A DNA stretch of 64,000 bases from positions 1 to 64,000 of the forward strand of contig CAYRQT010000008.1 of NCBI GenBank assembly GCA_964426655.1, written 5' to 3'. The DNA is from RGIG8306 sp964426655. GTDB taxonomy: Bacteria > Bacillota > Clostridia > Lachnospirales > Lachnospiraceae. Each line of letters begins with the position of its first letter. Position 1 is the first letter of the stretch. The position numbers and the translations under genes are program-made. This document shows positions 1 to 7,498 of the stretch, one piece after another. A model generated the notes under the pieces. That model had not been told where the DNA came from, searched no databases, and saw nothing but the letters and a program-made list of their open reading frames with translations.

Positions 1-171
1 CGTCTAATGGCGCAAAGAGGCTATACAGAGGAGAAAACCCATGCTATAATGGCAAGGCAAAAAACGGAAGAGGAATTCAGGCAATTATGTTCCCGCACCA
101 TTGATAATGGGGGAGATTTTTCTCTGACACAACAGCAGATTCGGCAGGCCCTGATCGGCCGGCCATTTTAG
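1..171 (+). CDS. coaE: Dephospho-CoA kinase, C-terminal fragment
   Basis: The window opens inside this gene. Frame 1 is open from base 1 to a TAG at 169-171 and encodes 56 residues. The stretch IMARQKTEEEF followed by TIDNGGDF resembles the C-terminal helix and the conserved IDN segment of dephospho-CoA kinase, which phosphorylates dephospho-CoA in the last step of coenzyme A synthesis. The P-loop would lie upstream of the window. The next gene, walJ, starts 9 bases after the stop, consistent with one operon. In many Clostridia coaE is followed by this metallohydrolase, and that context supports the call. Only the tail is visible, so the identification is by short motif and neighbourhood. Confidence 0.72.
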   Translation, partial: RLMAQRGYTEEKTHAIMARQKTEEEFRQLCSRTIDNGGDFSLTQQQIRQALIGRPF

Positions 172-180
172 GAGTATCCC

Positions 181-978
181 ATGAGATTTGTCAGCATAGC
201 CAGCGGGAGTAGCGGAAACTGCACATATATTGGCTCGGAAAACACCCATATCCTGGTGGATGGGGGCGTATCCTGCAAAAGGATTACGGGTGGTCTGGAA
301 ACTCTGGAAATTCACCCCAGGGATCTTTCTGGAATTTTTATTACCCACGAGCACATTGATCATGTGCGGGGGCTGCCCATTCTCTGCAAAAAGTACGGCT
401 TGCCCCTGTATGGCAGCAAGGGGACACTGAATGCCCTGCGTCAGTCAGACAGCAAAGGGGAAATTGATCCGCAACTGTATCATCCCATTGTGCCGGATCA
501 TCCCTTACAGATTGGCGATCTGAAAATAGAAGCCTTTCGCAATACGCATGATGCGGCTGAACCGGTAGGATATCGGGTGGAGCAGGGAGAAAAGAAGGTG
601 GCGGTGGTCACAGATCTGGGTAATTACACCCCCTATACAGTGGGACATCTGCAGAAACTGGATGCGCTGCTCATTGAAGCCAACCATGACATCCGTATGC
701 TTCAGGCAGGGGCCTATCCCTATTCCCTGAAAAGAAGAATATTAAGTGACTATGGGCATTTGTCCAACGAAACCTGCGGAAAGTTGTTGTGTGAGATTCT
801 GCATGACGACATGAAGGCCATCCTTTTGGGGCACCTGAGTCAGGAAAACAATTTTGAGGACCTGGCTTATGAAACAGTACGATGTGAAATTTCGGCAGGG
901 GATATCCCTTATCAGGGAGATGATTTTAAAATTACGGTGGCAAAAAGAAATACGGTCACACCGACCGTGGAAATCTAA
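181..978 (+). CDS. walJ: MBL-fold metallohydrolase, WalJ/YycJ type
   Basis: This encodes a 265-residue cytoplasmic metallo-beta-lactamase-fold hydrolase. It begins RFVSIASGSSGNCTYI, the usual start of the WalJ/YycJ family, and has the metal-binding motif THEHIDH with H56, H58, D60 and H61. Later histidines (DTH-like NTHD, GHLS near 200 and 225) fit the rest of the dinuclear zinc site. In Bacillus and Streptococcus the family is linked to the WalRK cell-wall regulon and to DNA metabolism, and it is probably an exonuclease; that role is known for relatives and not shown here. An AGGAG site lies just upstream of the ATG. No walRK genes are adjacent, and the gene sits between coaE and an ACT-domain gene. 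Confidence 0.85.
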   Translation: MRFVSIASGSSGNCTYIGSENTHILVDGGVSCKRITGGLETLEIHPRDLSGIFITHEHIDHVRGLPILCKKYGLPLYGSKGTLNALRQSDSKGEIDPQLYHPIVPDHPLQIGDLKIEAFRNTHDAAEPVGYRVEQGEKKVAVVTDLGNYTPYTVGHLQKLDALLIEANHDIRMLQAGAYPYSLKRRILSDYGHLSNETCGKLLCEILHDDMKAILLGHLSQENNFEDLAYETVRCEISAGDIPYQGDDFKITVAKRNTVTPTVEI

Positions 979-996
979 GGAGTGAGGTGGGCATTT

Positions 997-1269
997 ATGC
1001 GCAAAGCGATTATTACAGTGGTTGGAAAAGATACGGTGGGCATTATTGCCGGGGTCTGCACATACCTGGCAGAAAACAATGTAAATATTCTGGATATTTC
1101 CCAGACGATTGTGGATGAATACTTTAACATGATGATGGTTGTAGATGTGGCTAAGGCGAACAAACCACTTGGAGACATGATTACGGAACTGGAAGTGCTT
1201 GGGGAAGAAATCGGTGTGGTAGTACGAATGCAGATGGAAGAGATCTTTACAAAAATGCATCGCATGTAA
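997..1269 (+). CDS. ACT-domain protein (UPF0237)
   Basis: This encodes a 90-residue protein made of one ACT domain with the beta-alpha-beta pattern MRKAIITVVGKDTVGI, then AGVCTYLAENNVNILDIS. It belongs to the UPF0237 group, related to the glycine cleavage regulator GcvR. ACT domains usually bind amino acids and act as small sensors, but the ligand is unknown. The ATG at 997 is preferred over an upstream in-frame GTG-type start because GAGGTGG lies directly before it and the family begins at this Met. The stop is 24 bases before the DUF711 gene. The pair ACT plus DUF711/PFL is widely conserved in Firmicutes, so the two probably act together. Confidence 0.85.
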   Translation: MRKAIITVVGKDTVGIIAGVCTYLAENNVNILDISQTIVDEYFNMMMVVDVAKANKPLGDMITELEVLGEEIGVVVRMQMEEIFTKMHRM

Positions 1270-1293
1270 CATGAATGCAGGGAGTGGACTGAA

Positions 1294-2703
1294 ATGATCA
1301 ATATATATGAAGTAAATGAAACCAACAAAATGATTCTTCAGGAAAAACTGGACGTGCGCACCATCACCATTGGCATTAATCTGCTGGACTGTGCTGATAG
1401 CACAGTGGAGGGAACCTGCCGGAGAGTTTATGAGAAAATTACCAGGATAGCCAGGGATCTTGTAAAAGTGGGAGCTGAAATTGAAAAAGAATATGGCATT
1501 CCCATTGTGAACAAGCGGATATCAGTTACGCCTGTTTCACTTGTAGGTGGCAGCTCCTGCAGGAGCAGTGAGGATTTTGTGGAGATTGCCAGAACGCTGG
1601 ACCGGGCGGCAAAAGAAGTGGGTGTGAATTTTATTGGAGGGTACAGTGCCCTGACCAGTAAGGGCATGAGTCGTGCGGATGAACTTTTGATTCGATCGAT
1701 TCCCATGGCCATGGCCGAAACAGACAGAGTGTGCAGTTCTGTGAATATTGGTTCTACCAAAACAGGGCTGAACATGGATGCGGTCCGCCTGATGGGACAG
1801 ATTGTGCTGGATACCGCCAAAGCGACCAAGGAGAACGACTCTTTAGGCTGCGCCAAGCTAGTGGTGTTTTGCAATGCCCCTGATGATAATCCTTTTATGG
1901 CCGGTGCTTTCCATGGGGTCACGGAAGCGGATGCCATAATTAATGTGGGCGTCAGTGGTCCAGGCGTTGTGAAGCAGGCGCTGGAACAGGTACGGGGAGA
2001 AAATTTTGAGGTGCTTTGCGAGACCATTAAAAAAACAGCATTTAAGGTGACCAGAGTCGGACAGTTGGTGGCTGGAGAAGCTTCCAGGCGGCTGGGGATT
2101 CCTTTTGGCATTATTGACCTTTCTCTTGCACCGACGCCTGCTGTAGGGGATAGTGTAGCGGAAATCCTGGAGGAAATCGGGCTGGAAAAGGTGGGAGCAC
2201 CAGGTACTACTGCTGCTTTGGCCATGCTCAATGACCAGGTGAAAAAGGGTGGGGTTATGGCGTCTTCTTATGTGGGAGGGTTAAGCGGGGCTTTTATCCC
2301 TGTCAGTGAAGACCATGGCATGATTGAGGCCGTATCTGTGGGGGCACTCAGTTTGGAGAAGTTGGAAGCCATGACCTGTGTGTGTTCGGTTGGACTGGAC
2401 ATGATACCCATACCCGGGGATACGCCAGAACATACACTTGCTGCCATGATTGCCATTCCCGGAGACACTTCTGCATCTACTATTGCAGGGATCATTGCGG
2501 ATGAAGCAGCTATCGGCATGATCAACCAGAAAACAACAGCAGTACGCCTGATTCCCGTTATCGGGAAAAAGGTGGGAGATATGGCTGAGTTTGGCGGGCT
2601 TTTGGGCTATGCACCGGTAATGCCGGTAAATGGTTATTCCTGTGAAAAATTCATTTCCAGGCAGGGAAGGATCCCGGCGCCCATTCACAGTTTTAAAAAC
2701 TGA
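1294..2703 (+). CDS. DUF711/UPF0210 family protein
   Basis: This encodes a 469-residue protein of the UPF0210 (DUF711) family, often named PFL family protein because of a remote relation to glycyl radical enzymes. There is no recognisable glycyl-radical motif, and the biochemical role is unknown. Typical segments are RTITIGINLLDCAD near the N-terminus, GGYSALTSKGMS, CSSVNIGSTKTGLNMD in the middle, and APVMPVNGYSCEKFI near the C-terminus. The length matches the family (about 450). It follows the ACT-domain gene closely and is presumably cotranscribed with it. A strong hairpin with a T-run directly after the stop (2724-2754) ends the operon inside the convergent tmcAL gene. Confidence 0.85.
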   Translation: MINIYEVNETNKMILQEKLDVRTITIGINLLDCADSTVEGTCRRVYEKITRIARDLVKVGAEIEKEYGIPIVNKRISVTPVSLVGGSSCRSSEDFVEIARTLDRAAKEVGVNFIGGYSALTSKGMSRADELLIRSIPMAMAETDRVCSSVNIGSTKTGLNMDAVRLMGQIVLDTAKATKENDSLGCAKLVVFCNAPDDNPFMAGAFHGVTEADAIINVGVSGPGVVKQALEQVRGENFEVLCETIKKTAFKVTRVGQLVAGEASRRLGIPFGIIDLSLAPTPAVGDSVAEILEEIGLEKVGAPGTTAALAMLNDQVKKGGVMASSYVGGLSGAFIPVSEDHGMIEAVSVGALSLEKLEAMTCVCSVGLDMIPIPGDTPEHTLAAMIAIPGDTSASTIAGIIADEAAIGMINQKTTAVRLIPVIGKKVGDMAEFGGLLGYAPVMPVNGYSCEKFISRQGRIPAPIHSFKN

Positions 2704-2706
2704 ATG

Positions 2707-3996
2707 TCAGATTCTTTTCATTTCCTGTCGGAAGTCTTCCGGCAGGATTTTTTTGTGCCGCAAATATACCAGCTGACGATACAGGGCATAAGCCTGACGA
2801 TCCTTTTCAAATGCATAAAGTGCCTGGCGATACTGAGCGTCATCGGGGTACCATTGCCGCAATAGTTCTTTTCCTCTGGCGGTTTTAGTAATCAGCGGAA
2901 GAGTGGCTTTTTCTTTTAAAAGAGGAAAAAGCAGGCGGCCCTGCTTTGAAAACCCCAATACATGGGCATAAGGTGCATATCCAAGCAACCCCTGTGCGGA
3001 CAATCCTCTTTTTGAATGACGCAAAATCAGATGGATAAGAGCACGGGATATACGGGTGCGGGTATACGCTTTGCTTTTCATGGATTCCACCATTTCCGGG
3101 AAGGAAAGAAGAGAAAAACGGTGTCTGAAAAGGGCCTGGGCCAGCCCTTCATCAAAACCCTCTATTTTTAAAAGAAAAGAAACAATTTCAGAGTCTGGCA
3201 TAGCCTGCAGTTGCCAGAGCGTGGAACACAGGGCAGGCGTCAGATCTGTTTCGTCCAGAGGAGCAACTCCCTGCTTCAGGGCTTTATATAGCAGACCGGC
3301 AGCTTCTTCCGGCATCCACTTTTCCAGCTGCCCTGTCCCGACAAGTTCGTCCAGATGGGCACGTAGGGCAGAAGCGGAAGCGGGAGGAGCGGCATTGGCG
3401 GAGGAGAGCGTCAGACTATGATAGCCGTCCCCTTTTCGTAAGATTGTATGGGGCAATATAGGACAGTGAAATAAGGCAAGGGCTTTCAGGTATTCTACCC
3501 CCAGAATATTATTCGGGGAAGACATGGATTCCCCGGCGGCGGCCCCCAGATCTTCGCTAAGTGCCATGGCCCGACTGCGGGGAAAAGAAAGTCCTTGGCG
3601 TAAGCCTGCCTGTAAAAGCTTTTTGTAGGAAGATGGTTCCTCAGAAAGGTAGTGAGCAGCAGCCTGGAGGGGAGCAAGGTGACCGGATTCGCTGCCAAAA
3701 ACCAGATGATCCACGCACCCCAGTTTGTGAAGTAGTCCTACCGCTCCGCGGGCAAACCCTTCCGCACTGGAGAGGGCAAAAAGAGAGGGCAGCAGAATCA
3801 CCAGATCGGCACCACCCTGAAGGGCCATTTCCGTGCGCAGATATGGATCAGCCACAGCCGGAGCTCCTCTCTGAACAAAAGGTCCGCTCATGACCACAAC
3901 AATGGCATTGGCTCCGGTGAGGCGTCTGGCTTCCTCTATATGATGCAGATGGCCGTTGGTAAATGGATTATATTCTGTAATCAGTCCGGTTATCAT
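2707..3996 (-). CDS. tmcAL: tRNA(Met) cytidine acetate ligase TmcAL
   Basis: This encodes a 429-residue nucleotidyltransferase-like protein. The N-terminal GLITEYNPFTNGHLHH is the HxGH-type ATP-binding motif of the TmcAL/YlbM family, followed by VVVMSGPFVQRG. In B. subtilis TmcAL activates acetate with ATP and acetylates the wobble cytidine of elongator tRNA-Met. The Met at 3996 is chosen because it is preceded on the minus strand by GAAGGAGGGG, whereas the longer open frame (to 4023) has no such site. It is divergent from pta, and both enzymes use or produce acetyl groups. The tmcAL-pta neighbourhood is common in Clostridia. Confidence 0.88.
   Translation of the reverse strand: MITGLITEYNPFTNGHLHHIEEARRLTGANAIVVVMSGPFVQRGAPAVADPYLRTEMALQGGADLVILLPSLFALSSAEGFARGAVGLLHKLGCVDHLVFGSESGHLAPLQAAAHYLSEEPSSYKKLLQAGLRQGLSFPRSRAMALSEDLGAAAGESMSSPNNILGVEYLKALALFHCPILPHTILRKGDGYHSLTLSSANAAPPASASALRAHLDELVGTGQLEKWMPEEAAGLLYKALKQGVAPLDETDLTPALCSTLWQLQAMPDSEIVSFLLKIEGFDEGLAQALFRHRFSLLSFPEMVESMKSKAYTRTRISRALIHLILRHSKRGLSAQGLLGYAPYAHVLGFSKQGRLLFPLLKEKATLPLITKTARGKELLRQWYPDDAQYRQALYAFEKDRQAYALYRQLVYLRHKKILPEDFRQEMKRI
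2724..2754 (+). terminator. Intrinsic terminator inside tmcAL 3' end
   Basis: CCTGTCGGAAG at 2724-2734 pairs with CTTCCGGCAGG at 2736-2746 (one T-G wobble) and is followed by ATTTTTTT. It terminates plus-strand transcription from the DUF711 operon. The whole hairpin lies within the last codons of the convergent minus-strand tmcAL gene. Confidence 0.85.
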
Positions 3997-4078
3997 GAAA
4001 ACCCCTCCTTCGTTTGTTTCCACTATACTGTATCTGCAGAGCCTTGAAAAGTGTTTTGAAAAAAAACCAGGGAAAAGG

Positions 4079-4107
4079 TTGTACAGGGAAATTAAATGGC
4101 ATATAAT
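4079..4107 (+). promoter_or_regulatory. pta promoter
   Basis: TTGTAC at 4079-4084, a 17-base spacer and TATAAT at 4102-4107 form a good sigma-A promoter. It lies inside the longer open frame that starts at 4096, which argues that translation of pta begins downstream, at 4144. Confidence 0.75.
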
Positions 4108-4143
4108 GAAAGAAAAATTTCATTTCGTGAAAGGAAAGCAGCA

Positions 4144-5142
4144 ATGGGATTTATAGACCGTATTAAAGAGAGAGCAAAACAGGACAAGAAAGTGATTGTA
4201 CTGCCGGAATCCATGGACCGCAGGACCTGGGAGGCCGCCGTACAGGTGGAAAAAGAAAAAATTGCAGATGTTATCATTCTGGGTACACCGGAAGAGGTGA
4301 AAGCCAATAGCGAAGGGCTGGATATCACTGGTATTCAGATCGAAGATCCGCACACCAGTGCCCGGTTGGAAGAATATGTAGAAAAACTGACAGAATTAAG
4401 AAAGAGCAAGGGGATGACTCCGGAAGATGCCAGAAATCTTCTCACATCGGACTATATGTACTACGCCTGTATGATGGTGAAGACCGGTGCGGCAGACGGT
4501 GTGGTTTCCGGCGCCTGCCATTCCACGGCCAATACATTAAGACCTTCCTTGCAGATCCTGAAGACAAAGCCCGGTGCAAAGCTGGTTTCCGCATTCTTCC
4601 TAATGGTCGTACCGGATTGTGTTTATGGGGAAAATGGTGTGTTCATTTTTGCTGATTCCGGTCTGGAGCAGAATCCTACACCGGACAAACTGGCATCCAT
4701 TGCCATTTCTTCTGCAGAATCGTTTGAACTTCTTGTAGAAAAACCGGCTAAGGTGGCAATGCTTTCTCATTCTACCAAGGGAAGTGCAAAGCATCCCGAT
4801 GTGGACAAAGTGGTGGAAGCAACAAAACTGGCCAAAGAAATGCGTCCGGACCTTCTGTTGGACGGAGAGCTGCAGGCAGATGCCGCCATGGTTCCTTCTG
4901 TAGGGGTTTCCAAAGCACCTGGCAGTGCAGTGGCAGGCCAGGCCAATGTATTGGTATTCCCAGATTTGGATGCAGGGAATATCGGCTATAAACTGGTACA
5001 GCGTCTGGCCAAGGCAGAAGCCTATGGACCAGTAACCCAGGGAATTGCAAAACCTGTCAATGACCTTTCCCGAGGATGTGTGGCTGAGGACATTGTGGGA
5101 GTTGTAGCGATTACAGCGGTTCAGGCGCAGGCAGAAAAATAA
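4144..5142 (+). CDS. pta: Phosphate acetyltransferase
   Basis: This encodes a 332-residue phosphotransacetylase that interconverts acetyl-CoA and acetyl phosphate in the cytoplasm. It starts MGFIDRIKERAKQ, has VIVLPES and the family signature around LLTSDYMYYACMMVKTGAADG and SHSTKGSAKHP, and ends with the ADIVGV-like EDIVGVVAITAVQ. The length matches the short single-domain Pta. The ATG at 4144 is chosen because AAAGGA precedes it and a promoter covers the upstream ATG at 4096. In related Clostridia acetate kinase (ackA) directly follows pta. Here the next gene is DUF177, only 88 bases away, so ackA is not at its usual place. Confidence 0.93.
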   Translation: MGFIDRIKERAKQDKKVIVLPESMDRRTWEAAVQVEKEKIADVIILGTPEEVKANSEGLDITGIQIEDPHTSARLEEYVEKLTELRKSKGMTPEDARNLLTSDYMYYACMMVKTGAADGVVSGACHSTANTLRPSLQILKTKPGAKLVSAFFLMVVPDCVYGENGVFIFADSGLEQNPTPDKLASIAISSAESFELLVEKPAKVAMLSHSTKGSAKHPDVDKVVEATKLAKEMRPDLLLDGELQADAAMVPSVGVSKAPGSAVAGQANVLVFPDLDAGNIGYKLVQRLAKAEAYGPVTQGIAKPVNDLSRGCVAEDIVGVVAITAVQAQAEK

Positions 5143-5175
5143 AAATCAGGTTCACACACGTCAAAGAAAAATCCC

Positions 5176-5204
5176 TTGACAAACCGATCAGGGATATGTA
5201 TAAT
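5176..5204 (+). promoter_or_regulatory. Promoter of DUF177-rpmF
   Basis: TTGACA at 5176-5181 and TATAAT at 5199-5204 with a 17-base spacer match the full sigma-A consensus. The start of transcription would be near 5211, about 20 bases before the DUF177 start codon. Confidence 0.88.
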
Positions 5205-5230
5205 CTTTTAGGTGTGTATTAGGAGAAAAT

Positions 5231-5758
5231 ATGCTGATACATATGTCAGAACTTTTATCCCCAGGCAGTGAGCCCCTGTTTCTTTCGCTGGATCTTGAAC
5301 CCGTAATGGTCTTTTCCGGCAGGGAAAAACAGTCTGTAACGGCTACCGCACCTCTGAAGCTGGTATTGACCCCTTTAAAGGGACGTAAAGTGCGCATTCA
5401 AGGAGAGGCGGACATGCTGTGGCATATGTCCTGCGACCGTTGCCTGGTACCTGTTTCGGTGCCGGTACATCTTTCGCCTGACATTGAAGTGGATTTTACT
5501 CTCACAGCACAGGATCGGATAAAGGATTTGGATGAACAGTCCTATATTATCGGATATGATTTGGATGTTGCGCGTATGGTATTGGATGAGCTGTTAGTGA
5601 ACAAGCCTGCGAAGGTGCTCTGCAGAGAAGACTGCAAGGGGCTTTGCCCATATTGCCATGGAAACAGAAATCTGCAGGCGTGCAGCTGTGCCAGTCAGCA
5701 GTCAGATCCAAGGATGTCCCAAATACGCAATATCTTTAATTCATATAAGGAGGTGTAA
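5231..5758 (+). CDS. DUF177 (YceD-like) protein
   Basis: This encodes a 175-residue DUF177 protein, the family of E. coli YceD and plant relatives linked to 23S rRNA accumulation. It shows CDRC in the middle and a cysteine-rich CREDCKGLCPYCHGN near residue 140, probably metal-binding. DUF177 is nearly always upstream of rpmF (L32). Here the L32 start follows the DUF177 stop by 2 bases, so the two are translationally coupled. AGGAG lies 6 bases before the ATG. Its molecular role is not settled; a role in ribosome assembly or L32 synthesis is inferred from context. Confidence 0.88.
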   Translation: MLIHMSELLSPGSEPLFLSLDLEPVMVFSGREKQSVTATAPLKLVLTPLKGRKVRIQGEADMLWHMSCDRCLVPVSVPVHLSPDIEVDFTLTAQDRIKDLDEQSYIIGYDLDVARMVLDELLVNKPAKVLCREDCKGLCPYCHGNRNLQACSCASQQSDPRMSQIRNIFNSYKEV

Positions 5759-5760
5759 CC

Positions 5761-5940
5761 ATGTCAATCTGTCCCAAGAACAGATCCTCTAAGGCTCGCA
5801 GAGACAAGCGTCGTGCGAACTGGAAGATGTCTGCCGTTAACTTAGTAAAGTGCAGCAAGTGTGGCGCATTAATGATGCCTCACAGAGTATGTAAAGCTTG
5901 CGGTTCTTACAATAAGAAAGAAATCGTTTCTGCAGACTGA
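5761..5940 (+). CDS. rpmF: Ribosomal protein L32
   Basis: This encodes the 59-residue ribosomal protein bL32 of the large subunit. It begins MSICPKNRSSKARRDKRRAN and contains the zinc-ribbon pairs CSKCG and CKACG, so this is the zinc-binding (C+) form. The usual start in related species is MAVPK; here it is MSICPK. The gene is too short for many ORF finders. A very strong AAGGAGGTG precedes the ATG. A hairpin terminator at 5957-6000 follows the stop. Confidence 0.95.
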   Translation: MSICPKNRSSKARRDKRRANWKMSAVNLVKCSKCGALMMPHRVCKACGSYNKKEIVSAD

Positions 5941-5956
5941 GAATCAAAAGGTAAAT

Positions 5957-6000
5957 AAAGCGCCCTTCTGTTAGGAAATAACAGTCAGGGCGCTTTTTCT
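5957..6000 (+). terminator. Terminator after rpmF
   Basis: AAAGCGCCC at 5957-5965 pairs with GGGCGCTTT at 5988-5996. The loop holds a smaller inner hairpin (CTGTTA/TAACAG), and a T-run follows. It separates the DUF177-rpmF unit from plsX. Confidence 0.9.
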
Positions 6001-6037
6001 ATGCGGGAAAAATGTGTGAAAAAAATGCAGGATAATA

Positions 6038-6066
6038 TTGATTTTAAGAATGTAATTTAGTATAGT
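6038..6066 (+). promoter_or_regulatory. plsX-acpP promoter
   Basis: TTGATT at 6038-6043, 17 bases, then TATAGT at 6061-6066 form a sigma-A promoter. The A/T-rich TTTAGTATAGTATAAA over the -10 loosely recalls FapR sites of Bacillus, but it is not a clean palindrome and no FapR gene is in the window. Confidence 0.75.
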
Positions 6067-6067
6067 A

Positions 6068-6096
6068 TAAACGTCATTGACAAGAAAGGACGTTTA
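6068..6096 (+). promoter_or_regulatory. Inverted repeat in the plsX leader
   Basis: TAAACGTC at 6068-6075 and GACGTTTA at 6089-6096 are perfect 8-base inverted arms separated by 13 bases, at the expected start of the transcript. The 3' arm covers part of an AAAGGA ribosome-binding site and reaches the first base of an ATG at 6096 that is in frame with plsX. It could be an operator or an mRNA hairpin controlling the upstream start. Confidence 0.55.
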
Positions 6097-6149
6097 TGTC
6101 CTTTAGAGCGTACGTTTTAAGTGAAAGGGATTTCCAGAAAGAGGAACAG

Positions 6150-7151
6150 ATGATAACTGTTGCATTAGATGCCATGGGAGGGGACAATGCCCCTGCAGCT
6201 ATTGTGCAGGGGGCTTTGGAGGCCGTCAGGGATTGCAGTGAACTGGTGGTCAAGCTGGTTGGCCCTAAGGGGGTAATCCAGAAGGAACTTGCTGGAAAAA
6301 CCTATCCGGCCGATCAGATTCAGATTGTGGAAGCTTCCCAGGTCATTGAAACCGAAGAACCGCCTGTAATGGCCATCCGTACCAAAAAGGATTCCTCTAT
6401 TGTGGTGGGACTTGGTCTGGTGCGCAAAAAAGAAGCAGATGCATTTGTGTCTTCAGGGAGTACTGGTGCCGTGCTTGTGGGCGGACAGTTGATCGTTGGG
6501 AAAATAAAGGGGGTGAAACGTCCTCCCCTTGCGCCGCTTATCCCAACTGAGAAGGGGGTCTCTTTATTAATTGACTGCGGTGCAAATGTGGATGCCAGAA
6601 GTGAGCATCTTTTGCAATTTGCCAAAATGGGTTCTATTTACATGCAATACGTTGTGGGAGTGGAAAAACCCAGAGTTGCCCTGGTGAATATAGGGGCCGA
6701 AGAGGAAAAAGGGAATGCCCTAGTAAAGGAAACCATGCCACTGCTGAAAGAGTGTGATGACATTCATTTTACAGGTAGCATTGAAGCACGGGATATTCCA
6801 AAAGGTGGCGCAGATGTTATTGTTTGTGAAGCTTTTGTGGGAAATGTGATCCTTAAGGTCATGGAGGGTACTGGAAAGGTCCTGATTCACCAAATTAAGG
6901 ACGCCCTGCTTTCTAACCTGCAGGGGAAAATTGGTGCACTGCTTATCAGAAAAAATCTGAAGCAGGTAGTAAAAAGGTTTGATGCCTCAGAATATGGTGG
7001 AGCACCTATGCTGGGACTGAACGGCCTTGTGGTCAAGGCGCATGGGAGCGCCAAATCCAAGGAAATTCGAAATACACTGTTGCAGTGTGTTACCTTTCAC
7101 CAGCAGCAGATTAATAAAAAAATAGAAAAAGCCTTTATGGTAAACATTTAA
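6150..7151 (+). CDS. plsX: Phosphate acyltransferase PlsX
   Basis: This encodes a 333-residue enzyme that makes acyl-phosphate from acyl-ACP for phospholipid synthesis at the membrane surface. The start ITVALDAMGGDNAP is the canonical PlsX N-terminus, and SSGSTGAVLVGG and YGGAPMLGLNG are also typical. The ATG at 6150 has AGAGGAA 5 bases upstream. An in-frame ATG at 6096 with its own AAAGGA would add 18 residues (MSFRAYVLSERDF...), so a longer isoform is possible. acpP follows 27 bases after the stop, and plsX uses ACP-bound acyl chains. Confidence 0.93.
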   Translation: MITVALDAMGGDNAPAAIVQGALEAVRDCSELVVKLVGPKGVIQKELAGKTYPADQIQIVEASQVIETEEPPVMAIRTKKDSSIVVGLGLVRKKEADAFVSSGSTGAVLVGGQLIVGKIKGVKRPPLAPLIPTEKGVSLLIDCGANVDARSEHLLQFAKMGSIYMQYVVGVEKPRVALVNIGAEEEKGNALVKETMPLLKECDDIHFTGSIEARDIPKGGADVIVCEAFVGNVILKVMEGTGKVLIHQIKDALLSNLQGKIGALLIRKNLKQVVKRFDASEYGGAPMLGLNGLVVKAHGSAKSKEIRNTLLQCVTFHQQQINKKIEKAFMVNI

Positions 7152-7178
7152 GTGCGATATTCACTTATGGAGGGAAAT

Positions 7179-7409
7179 ATGGAATTTGAAAAATTGCAGG
7201 CTATTATCGCGGAAGTATTAAATGTGGATGCTGAAGACATCACAATGGAGACCACTTTTGTGGATGATCTGGGAGCAGACTCCTTAGACATTTTCCAGAT
7301 TATCATGGGAATTGAGGAGGAATTTGACATCGAGATACCCAATGAAGCTGCAGAAAAGATCGTTACTGTAGGGGATGCCGTAGAGCAGATCAAGCAGGCA
7401 TTGGCATAA
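7179..7409 (+). CDS. acpP: Acyl carrier protein
   Basis: This encodes a 76-residue acidic acyl carrier protein. The motif LGADSLD places the phosphopantetheine-bearing serine at S35. The following segment, IFQIIMGIEEEFD, replaces the common TVELVMALEEEFD but keeps the acidic recognition helix. The ATG at 7179 has GGAGGGA directly before it; a GTG in frame at 7152 has none. It is cotranscribed with plsX and ends at the terminator at 7457-7481. Confidence 0.93.
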   Translation: MEFEKLQAIIAEVLNVDAEDITMETTFVDDLGADSLDIFQIIMGIEEEFDIEIPNEAAEKIVTVGDAVEQIKQALA

Positions 7410-7456
7410 GAGGTACGTAACCTGAATTGGAATAAATTTATAGGATTGTATGAAGG

Positions 7457-7481
7457 AAAAAGCCCCTAAAGGGCTTTTTCG
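7457..7481 (+). terminator. Terminator after acpP
   Basis: AAAAAGCCC at 7457-7465 and GGGCTTTTT at 7471-7479 form a 9-bp stem with a 5-base loop and a T-rich 3' arm. rnc starts 20 bases later, so some read-through probably feeds rnc-smc. Confidence 0.85.
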
Positions 7482-7498
7482 TTATAAAGGGGGTTACA

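Noticed and set aside
1428..2231. 267-codon minus-strand open frame inside the DUF711 gene
   Set aside because: It is the shadow of a well-conserved plus-strand gene, has no ribosome-binding site and its composition is that of antisense codons.
3056..3421. Plus-strand 121-codon ORF within tmcAL
   Set aside because: Serine/arginine-rich shadow frame without a start signal.
4096..4143. Longer N-terminus of pta from the ATG at 4096
   Set aside because: The promoter -10 (4102-4107) overlaps it and the family start MGFIDRIK at 4144 has its own ribosome-binding site.
5143..5230. Remnant of ackA after pta
   Set aside because: The 88 bases contain only a promoter and no coding similarity to acetate kinase that I can see.
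6044..6070. FapR operator upstream of plsX
   Set aside because: TTTAGTATAGTATAAA only loosely resembles the FapR consensus and is not a true palindrome; no fapR gene is in the window.
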